A stretch of 16,400 nt of DNA from an uncultured Oscillospiraceae bacterium. GTDB taxonomy: Bacteria > Bacillota_A > Clostridia > Oscillospirales > Oscillospiraceae. The translations under genes were made by a program, and so were the position numbers. The DNA is taken from positions 1 to 16,400 of the forward strand of contig CAJUAW010000060.1 in NCBI GenBank assembly GCA_910584605.1. The letters are read 5' to 3'. Shown here one piece after another: positions 12,242 through 16,400 of this stretch (its first letter is position 1; every line of letters starts with the position of its first letter). Below the pieces are notes generated by a model. It did not search any database, was not told the origin of the DNA, and saw only the letters and a program-made list of their open reading frames with translations.

Positions 12242-12838
12242 GACAAAACCGACGCCTTTCTTCACAGCCAGACCCGGGAAAACCTGATGCGGGCCTTCGC
12301 CGGGGAGAGCCAGGCCCGGAACCGCTACACCATCGCCGCCGGGGTGGCCAACAAGGCGGGGCTGGCCGTTATCCAGGGAGTGTTCCTGTTCACGGCGGAG
12401 CAGGAAAAGGTCCACGCCAAGCAGTTCTACTCCGCTCTGGAGGACTGCGCCGGCCAGACCGTCAAGGTGGACGGCACCTATCCGGTGGACATCTACTCCG
12501 GGGTGCTGGATTACCTCCGGGCTGCCCAGCACAACGAGTATCAGGAGTGGGAGCACGACTACGACCACTTCGCTAAGACGGCAATGTCCGAGGGCTTCCC
12601 CCTGGTGGGCAAGCTGTTTGAGAACATCGCGCGGGTGGAGAAGACTCACGGCGACCGCTTTGGGAAGTTCGCCAGCCTGATGGAGAAGGACCAGCTGTTT
12701 TTCTCCGATGTGGAGGTGCAGTGGATGTGCCTGCACTGCGGCTTCGTGGTGGAGGCCACCGCCGCCCCCGCTCACTGCCCCGTCTGCCGCCACCCCCAGG
12801 GGTACTTCGTGCGGTTCGAGCTGGCGCCCTGGAGCTGA
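12236..12838 (+). CDS. Rubrerythrin
   Basis: 200-residue non-haem diiron protein that reduces hydrogen peroxide in anaerobes, in the cytoplasm. The ferritin-like domain supplies diiron ligands in four helices, including Glu24 (FAGESQARNRY), Glu57-x-x-His60 (AEQEKVHAKQFY) and helices carrying QEWEHDYDHF and RVEKTHGDRF. The C-terminal rubredoxin-like domain has Cys165-x-x-Cys168 and Cys181-x-x-Cys184 for iron. AGGAGGG lies about 6-8 nt before ATG 12236. No strong promoter is seen between it and the anti-sigma gene, so read-through or a weak promoter at the end of that gene is possible. The start codon lies in a large inverted repeat, suggesting its own control. A strong terminator follows. The symbol rbr is often used. 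Confidence 0.94.
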   Translation: MSDKTDAFLHSQTRENLMRAFAGESQARNRYTIAAGVANKAGLAVIQGVFLFTAEQEKVHAKQFYSALEDCAGQTVKVDGTYPVDIYSGVLDYLRAAQHNEYQEWEHDYDHFAKTAMSEGFPLVGKLFENIARVEKTHGDRFGKFASLMEKDQLFFSDVEVQWMCLHCGFVVEATAAPAHCPVCRHPQGYFVRFELAPWS

Positions 12839-12843
12839 GGCAA

Positions 12844-12891
12844 ACATATCCCCACCCCGGATCATTTGGGGTGGGGATATGTGTTTTCTTT
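12844..12891 (+). terminator. Intrinsic terminator of rubrerythrin
   Basis: ACATATCCCCACCCC (12844-12858) and GGGGTGGGGATATGT (12868-12882) form a perfect 15-bp stem with a 9-nt loop, followed by GTTTTCTTT. Confidence 0.9.
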
Positions 12892-12898
12892 GCTTTGG

Positions 12899-12952
12899 TC
12901 GAATAAAACATACTGTACTTATTATCAAATAAAATACATATAGTTTATTCGA
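12899..12952. repeat. AT-rich inverted repeat between convergent genes
   Basis: TCGAATAAA (12899-12907) and TTTATTCGA (12944-12952) are exact complements, 36 nt apart, with partial pairing of the AT-rich inside. The right arm covers the stop codon of the PEBP gene. It may be a weak terminator for that gene or an incidental dyad. Confidence 0.35.
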
Positions 12953-13403
12953 ATCTCCCAGAAATACTGCCGCTTTGGAGAATATGCCCCTCCGCCGCCC
13001 GCAGGACGGCCTTTTTCCTTGACGCAGGGGAGAGGTCCAGGGCACAGTCCAGGGCGCAGACGGTGAAGCGGTAGGTATGAGTCTTCCCCTTTGGCGGCTT
13101 GGGACCGGCGTAGCGGTGGAGGCCGTAGGCCACCCCCTGAACCGCGCCATCCAAAACCGTCCTTCCCGCCGGGATGGCTCCCGGAATCCGGTCTGCCGCC
13201 GGCAGGTTCCAGATCACCCAGTGAGTGAAGTCCTTTATGGGGTGGCTCATGTCCTCCAGGGTAACGGCCAAGGTGACCGCCTCCGGGGACAGATTTTCCA
13301 GAATCAGCTCCGGGGACAGGTCCCGCCCCCGACCGGTGTGGTCCAGAAGAAATTTGCTGTTTTGGATACCGGGGCAGCGGACCTTCAGAATCCTTTCTTC
13401 CAT
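12945..13403 (-). CDS. YbhB/YbcL (PEBP) family protein
   Basis: 152 residues of the phosphatidylethanolamine-binding / Raf-kinase-inhibitor-like fold. Landmarks: LSPELILENLSPEAVTLAV, a ligand-site motif DFTHWVIWNLPA, and the later HRYAGPKPPKGKTHTYRFTV with ALDCALDL, which corresponds to the family GPxPPxGxHxY motif. No signal peptide. AGGAGG lies 4 nt before ATG 13403. It is the second gene after typA on the minus strand, separated by a hairpin that may limit read-through. The biochemical role of bacterial members is unclear. Confidence 0.88.
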   Translation of the reverse strand: MEERILKVRCPGIQNSKFLLDHTGRGRDLSPELILENLSPEAVTLAVTLEDMSHPIKDFTHWVIWNLPAADRIPGAIPAGRTVLDGAVQGVAYGLHRYAGPKPPKGKTHTYRFTVCALDCALDLSPASRKKAVLRAAEGHILQSGSISGRFE

Positions 13404-13421
13404 ATGTCCTCCTAAAACGCG

Positions 13422-13445
13422 GGCCCTCCGAACACTCGGAGGGCC
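13422..13445 (-). terminator. Leaky terminator/attenuator between typA and the PEBP gene
   Basis: GGCCCTCCGA, loop, TCGGAGGGCC: a perfect 10-bp stem with 4-nt loop. On the minus strand CGCGTTTT follows and then directly the ribosome binding site of the PEBP gene. The short T-run suggests partial termination. Confidence 0.55.
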
Positions 13446-13455
13446 GCAGAAAACC

Positions 13456-15285
13456 TTATCCCTTTTTCTTGGACGCCTCCCGCATCCGGGCGCCGTGGTC
13501 CAGCAGGCGCTTGCGGAGCCGGAGGTTTTCCGGGGTACACTCCAGCAGCTCGTCGTCGGCCAGGAACTCCAGACACTGCTCCAGGGAGAGCTGGCGGGGG
13601 GTGACCAGGCGGAGAGCCTCGTCAGAGCCGGAGGCCCGCATGTTGGTCAGCTGCTTCTTCTTGCACACGTTGACCGAGATGTCCTCCGCCTTGGGGCACT
13701 CGCCCACGATCATGCCGCCGTAAACCGGGGTGCCGGGGCCGATGAACAGCGCGCCCCGTTCCTGGGCGTTGAACAGGCCGTAGGTTACCGCCTCGCCCGT
13801 CTCAAAGGCCACCAGGGAGCCGGTGGACCGGCGGCTGATCTCCCCCTTGACAGGTGCGTAGGAGTCGAAGACGGAGGCCATGATGCCCTCGCCCTTGGTA
13901 TCGGTCAGGAACTCGCTGCGGTAGCCAAACAGGCCCCGGGAGGGGACCAAGAACTCCAGCTTCATCCGGCTGCCCACCGGGTTCATCTCCAGCATGTCGC
14001 CCTTGCGGGAGCCGATCTTCTCGATCACCGCGCCCACGCAGTCGGCGGGCACATCCGCCACCAGCCGCTCCAGCGGCTCGCACTTCACGCCGTCGATCTC
14101 CTTGTACAGCACCCGGGGCGGGGAAACCTGAAGCTCGTAGCCCTCCCGGCGCATGGTCTCGATCAGGATGGACAGGGACATTTCTCCCCGGCCCGCCACG
14201 TTGAAGGAGTCGGTAGAGCCCTCCACCTCGGAGACCTTCAGGGACACATCCTTCAACGTCTCCCGGAACAGCCGGTCCCGGATCTGGCGGCTGGTGACAA
14301 ATTTGCCCTCCCGCCCGGCGAAGGGGGAGTCGTTCACCGAGAAGGTCATCTCGATGGTGGGGGCGGAGATCTGGACAAACTCGATGGGCTCCACCTTGTC
14401 GGGGACGCAGATGGTGTCCCCGATGGTCACGTCTCCGATGCCGCTCATGGCGATGATGCTGCCGGCCTCCGCCTCCTGGACGGGTACCTTGGCCAGACCG
14501 TCGAACTCGTACAGGGCGGTGGCCTTGGCCTTTTTGGCGGGGGCGTCGGGGTCGTGGTAGTTGCACACCGCAATCTCCTGGTTCTGCTTCACCCGGCCCC
14601 GCTCAATGCGGCCGATGGCGATGCGGCCCACAAACTCATTGTAGTCGATGGAGGACACCAGCATCTGGAAGGGGGCCTCCAGATCCACCTCGGGGGCGGG
14701 GATATAGTCCAGGATGGTGTCGAACAGGGGCTTCAAATCGCTGCCCGCCACGTCGGGCTGGACCGAAGCGGTGCCCTGACGGCCGGAGCAGAACAGCATG
14801 GGGGAGTCCAGCTGCTCGTCGGTGGCGTCCAGGTCCAGCAGCAGCTCCAGGCATTCGTCTACTACCTCGTAAACCCGTTGATCAGGACGGTCGATCTTAT
14901 TCACCACCACGATCACCCGGTGGCCCAGCTCCAGCGCCTTGGACAGCACGAACCGGGTCTGGGGCATAGGGCCTTCGGCGGCGTCAACCAAAAGGATGAC
15001 TCCGTTGACCATTTTCAAAATGCGCTCCACCTCGCCGCCGAAGTCGGCATGGCCCGGGGTGTCTACGATGTTGATCTTCACATCGCCATACTGCACCGCC
15101 GTATTCTTGGCTGTGATCGTGATCCCCCGCTCACGCTCCAGATCGTTGGAGTCCATGACGCGGTCCACTACCGCCTGATTCTCCCGGTAGACGCCGGACT
15201 GCTTGAGCATTTCGTCCACCAGGGTGGTCTTGCCGTGGTCTACGTGGGCGATGATGGCAATATTTCTTAGGTTCTGATTCTGCAT
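13456..15285 (-). CDS. typA: Translational GTPase TypA/BipA
   Basis: 609-residue ribosome-associated GTPase of the EF-G superfamily, involved in ribosome assembly and stress or cold adaptation. Motifs: G1 AHVDHGKTT (13-21), the switch region ERGITITAKN (around 52-61), G3 DTPGHADF (75-82), G4 NKIDRP (129-134). Domain II follows (FVGRIAIGRIERGRV). Later parts include GRGEMSLSILIETMRREGYE, typical of the EF-G-like domain III, and the BipA-specific C-terminal domain with GPGTPVYGGMIVGE and LTNMRASGSDEALRL. Length and motifs are normal. ATG 15285 has GAGGTG about 9 nt upstream. It is the first gene of a minus-strand unit with the PEBP gene and is divergent from the small SOS-like gene. Confidence 0.97.
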   Translation of the reverse strand: MQNQNLRNIAIIAHVDHGKTTLVDEMLKQSGVYRENQAVVDRVMDSNDLERERGITITAKNTAVQYGDVKINIVDTPGHADFGGEVERILKMVNGVILLVDAAEGPMPQTRFVLSKALELGHRVIVVVNKIDRPDQRVYEVVDECLELLLDLDATDEQLDSPMLFCSGRQGTASVQPDVAGSDLKPLFDTILDYIPAPEVDLEAPFQMLVSSIDYNEFVGRIAIGRIERGRVKQNQEIAVCNYHDPDAPAKKAKATALYEFDGLAKVPVQEAEAGSIIAMSGIGDVTIGDTICVPDKVEPIEFVQISAPTIEMTFSVNDSPFAGREGKFVTSRQIRDRLFRETLKDVSLKVSEVEGSTDSFNVAGRGEMSLSILIETMRREGYELQVSPPRVLYKEIDGVKCEPLERLVADVPADCVGAVIEKIGSRKGDMLEMNPVGSRMKLEFLVPSRGLFGYRSEFLTDTKGEGIMASVFDSYAPVKGEISRRSTGSLVAFETGEAVTYGLFNAQERGALFIGPGTPVYGGMIVGECPKAEDISVNVCKKKQLTNMRASGSDEALRLVTPRQLSLEQCLEFLADDELLECTPENLRLRKRLLDHGARMREASKKKG

Positions 15286-15328
15286 GGGAAGTACACCTCA
15301 AATCTGTGTTTTCCGAATAGGACAGGGT

Positions 15329-15357
15329 ATTATACTCCCATTCCTTAAAAAAATCAA
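15329..15357 (-). promoter_or_regulatory. Sigma-A promoter of typA
   Basis: Minus strand TTGATT (15352-15357), 17-bp spacer, perfect TATAAT (15329-15334), about 37 nt of leader. Confidence 0.75.
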
Positions 15358-15404
15358 CACCTAAAACGCAAAGCGGATGGGATTTGGGACTGTGCAATTC
15401 AACT

Positions 15405-15418
15405 CGAACAAATTTTCG
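15405..15418 (+). promoter_or_regulatory. LexA-box-like site 1
   Basis: CGAACAAATTTTCG differs from the Firmicute form CGAAC-N4-GTTCG at one position. It lies 8 bp upstream of the -35 of the divergent small gene. Confidence 0.5.
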
Positions 15419-15426
15419 TTTTTTTC

Positions 15427-15455
15427 TTGACAAGCTGGAACATATGTTGTATTAT
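15427..15455 (+). promoter_or_regulatory. Strong promoter of the small tail-anchored protein gene
   Basis: Perfect TTGACA (15427-15432), 17-bp spacer, TATTAT (15450-15455); start near 15462. The spacer is largely filled by LexA-box-like site 2, so the promoter should be strong but repressible. Confidence 0.8.
15437..15450 (+). promoter_or_regulatory. LexA-box-like site 2 (in promoter spacer)
   Basis: GGAACATATGTTGT contains GAAC-ATAT-GTT, matching the core GAAC-RNRY-GTT of the Bacillus LexA consensus CGAACRNRYGTTYC. It lies between -35 and -10, where binding would exclude RNA polymerase. Confidence 0.6.
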
Positions 15456-15460
15456 CGAGT

Positions 15461-15474
15461 AGAACAAACGTTTT
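15461..15474 (+). promoter_or_regulatory. LexA-box-like site 3 (at the start of transcription)
   Basis: AGAACAAACGTTTT matches GAAC-RNRY-GTTY exactly and begins at the expected transcription start. Confidence 0.55.
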
Positions 15475-15476
15475 TT

Positions 15477-15504
15477 ACCGGCCTGCGGCAATAGTCCGGT
15501 TTTT
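15477..15504 (+). terminator. Weak attenuator-like hairpin in the leader
   Basis: ACCGG (15477-15481) pairs with CCGGT (15496-15500) and TTTT follows. It lies in the ~98-nt leader of the small gene and could damp leaky transcription; the stem is short. Confidence 0.3.
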
Positions 15505-15559
15505 GGGACAGTTTTTTGGCTAAACTTATCCTGCCATCAAAACTACGGAGGGATTACAT

Positions 15560-15856
15560 ATGCAGACCACCTACTATAAATCATACCGCTCTGCGCCCCA
15601 TGCCGGGAACATCATCCATCTGTCCCAGCTCCGCCGCCGCCAGGACTTGGCTCAGCGGGACAGTCTGGCCCGCCAGCCGGAGGAGGAGAGGTGGGCTTCG
15701 GAGACGGATTCTCTCTTCCGGCCCGTGGTGCTGACCATCACCCCGGAGGAGCGCCGCCGCGCCCGTCAGGAACGCCGCGCCTGGCGGCTGGACGCCTGCG
15801 CCAGCTTGGCCGTAATTCTGATGACGGCAGCCTTTGCCCTGCGGATGCTGTTCTGA
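15560..15856 (+). CDS. Small tail-anchored membrane protein behind an SOS-like promoter
   Basis: 98 residues, not a family I recognise. The N-terminus reads YYKSYRSAPHAGNIIHLSQLRRRQ, the middle is charged and probably unstructured (residues 25-50), then VVLTITPEERRRARQERRAW, a basic amphipathic stretch. It ends in one membrane helix (about 77-97, ACASLAVILMTAAFAL) with almost nothing after it, so most of the protein should face the cytoplasm. GGAGGG precedes ATG 15560. It is monocistronic: strong promoter, three LexA-box-like sites, own terminator. By analogy with SOS-induced small membrane division inhibitors (YneA, SosA, SidA) it may arrest division after DNA damage. This is inference from regulation and topology only; there is no visible similarity to those proteins and no LysM domain. 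Confidence 0.8.
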   Translation: MQTTYYKSYRSAPHAGNIIHLSQLRRRQDLAQRDSLARQPEEERWASETDSLFRPVVLTITPEERRRARQERRAWRLDACASLAVILMTAAFALRMLF

Positions 15857-15879
15857 CCACAACATCTTGCGTTTTTTCC

Positions 15880-15917
15880 AAAGAACACTGTATTTTTTTC
15901 TGCAGTGTTCTTTTTTT
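15880..15917 (+). terminator. Intrinsic terminator of the small membrane protein gene
   Basis: AAAGAACACTG (15880-15890) and CAGTGTTCTTT (15903-15913) form an 11-bp stem, with a 12-nt T-rich loop and a T-run to 15917. Confidence 0.88.
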
Positions 15918-15935
15918 GTGCACTTTTTTGTTAAC

Positions 15936-15955
15936 TTTTTGTTTCAGAACAAAAA
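15936..15955. repeat. AT-rich dyad upstream of the last promoter
   Basis: TTTTTGTT (15936-15943), TCAG, AACAAAAA (15948-15955): perfect 8-bp arms just upstream of the -35 at 15962. It could be an operator or simply a curved upstream element. Confidence 0.35.
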
Positions 15956-15961
15956 AAGGGG

Positions 15962-15990
15962 TTGACGGACGGCAGGAAAACATGTATATT
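15962..15990 (+). promoter_or_regulatory. Sigma-A promoter of the last gene
   Basis: TTGACG (15962-15967), 17-bp spacer, TATATT (15985-15990). Start near 15997, with a ~60-nt leader. Confidence 0.7.
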
Positions 15991-15992
15991 GT

Positions 15993-16009
15993 TGTTACCG
16001 TTTTGTAAC
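15993..16009 (+). promoter_or_regulatory. WalR-like direct repeat at the start of transcription
   Basis: TGTTAC-CGTTT-TGTAAC fits the WalR (YycF) consensus TGTWAH-N5-TGTWAH at every position and shares TTTTGTAAC with the elements at 3996-4012 and 4195-4211. It overlaps the predicted start, so it would suit repression, or activation of another, unseen promoter. Confidence 0.5.
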
Positions 16010-16057
16010 TCTTATTTCACAATTGTCATTTTTCCCTCAGAACAAGAGGTGATTTCC

Positions 16058-16400
16058 ATGGATCAACCCCAGGATCAAAGCTGGACCGCCCGGCTCCCTG
16101 TGGCGGAGCTGGAGCAGGAGCGCGCCAAAGCCGCCAAGCAGGCGAAACCTCCGGAGCAGGCGAAGCCTCCGGAGCAGAGCCAGCCGCAGCAGCCCGCCAC
16201 ACCGGAATGGCAGCTCTATCTCAAGGGCATGCGGGAATGGGCCCGCATCCATTTCCGCCGGTGGGCCCATCTGTTTCACGGCGCCGCCGCCGGAACGCTG
16301 GCGGTGGGACCGGTCTCCTTTCTGTTGGTCGCCGGGGCGCTGGGCACCGCCCTCACCCTGACCACCCTCTACTCCACCAGCTACGCCGTCATTGTGGACG
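16058..16400 (+). CDS. N-terminus of a membrane-anchored protein, probably a cell-wall (M23-type) peptidase, cut by window end
   Basis: The first 114 codons are present. ATG 16058 has AGAGGTGA about 7 nt upstream. Residues 1-50 are cytoplasmic, charged and rich in Gln/Pro/Lys, with a small tandem repeat (QAKPPE twice, encoded by two 18-bp copies at 16139-16174 that differ at one base). A basic stretch (RIHFRRWAHLFHG) leads to one membrane helix, about 76-104 (LAVGPVSFLLVAGALGTALTL). The outside part begins YSTSYAVIVD. That start, a single anchor followed by Y-x-V-x-VDG, is what I associate with LysM/G5/M23 peptidoglycan endopeptidases of Oscillospiraceae, but no catalytic domain is in view. 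The WalR-like site in its leader agrees with a cell-wall role. Confidence 0.6.
   Translation, partial: MDQPQDQSWTARLPVAELEQERAKAAKQAKPPEQAKPPEQSQPQQPATPEWQLYLKGMREWARIHFRRWAHLFHGAAAGTLAVGPVSFLLVAGALGTALTLTTLYSTSYAVIVD

Noticed and set aside
12167..13150. Minus-strand ORF of 327 codons across the rubrerythrin terminator
   Set aside because: It crosses a strong terminator and is a shadow of rubrerythrin and the PEBP gene, with no family resemblance.
13225..15270. 681-codon plus-strand ORF opposite typA
   Set aside because: It is a shadow of the well-conserved GTPase, has no ribosome binding site and is rich in His/Gly/Leu without any domain.
15880..15917. GAACACTG...CAGTGTTC as a fourth LexA box
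   Set aside because: The arms are too far apart and it is a clear terminator with a T-run.

Overview
The window looks like a chromosomal segment of a GC-rich anaerobic Firmicute, most likely a gut Oscillospiraceae/Eubacteriales relative of Flavonifractor, Intestinimonas or Lawsonibacter. This is inferred from the high GC content, strong AGGAGG ribosome binding sites, consensus sigma-A promoters, a rubrerythrin, a biosynthetic thiolase typical of butyrate producers, and a small ECF sigma/membrane anti-sigma pair. No rRNA, tRNA, CRISPR array or insertion sequence was seen.

Layout: (1) 1-2301 is the end of an ABC exporter operon (ATPase tail, then a permease with a large extracytoplasmic domain) closed by a hairpin. 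(2) 2329-3735 is a single-gene thiolase transcription unit with its own promoter and terminator. (3) 3736-4213 contains no convincing protein gene. It holds a small relic of an XRE-type regulator and two related units on the minus strand. Each unit has a near-identical upstream element, a -10 box, a transcript of about 80 nt starting GCAAG, an anti-Shine-Dalgarno stretch and an intrinsic-terminator hairpin. I read these as two tandem sibling small RNA genes; they are the most novel item in the window. (4) 4214-4824 (minus) is a DUF4177 gene overlapping tadA. It is divergent from mnmG (5007), and two 19-bp palindromes sit between them. (5) mnmG, a DUF4304 gene and a metallo-beta-lactamase-fold hydrolase form a tight plus-strand operon. 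(6) secG has its own promoter and shares a bidirectional terminator with nicotinate phosphoribosyltransferase on the minus strand. (7) An ECF sigma factor and its membrane anti-sigma partner overlap by 11 nt. (8) A rubrerythrin gene has its start codon inside a long inverted repeat. (9) typA/bipA and a PEBP-family gene lie on the minus strand. (10) Divergent from typA is a small tail-anchored protein gene whose promoter carries three LexA-box-like sites. (11) The window ends in the N-terminus of a membrane-anchored protein, probably a cell-wall peptidase.

Two links between regions stand out. The 17-bp element upstream of both candidate small RNAs resembles a WalR-type direct repeat, and a perfect match to that repeat lies in the leader of the putative cell-wall gene at the far end. 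The SOS-like promoter in front of the small membrane protein suggests a damage-induced division inhibitor or checkpoint protein. The housekeeping genes (tadA, mnmG, typA, secG, pncB) look intact and ordinary.
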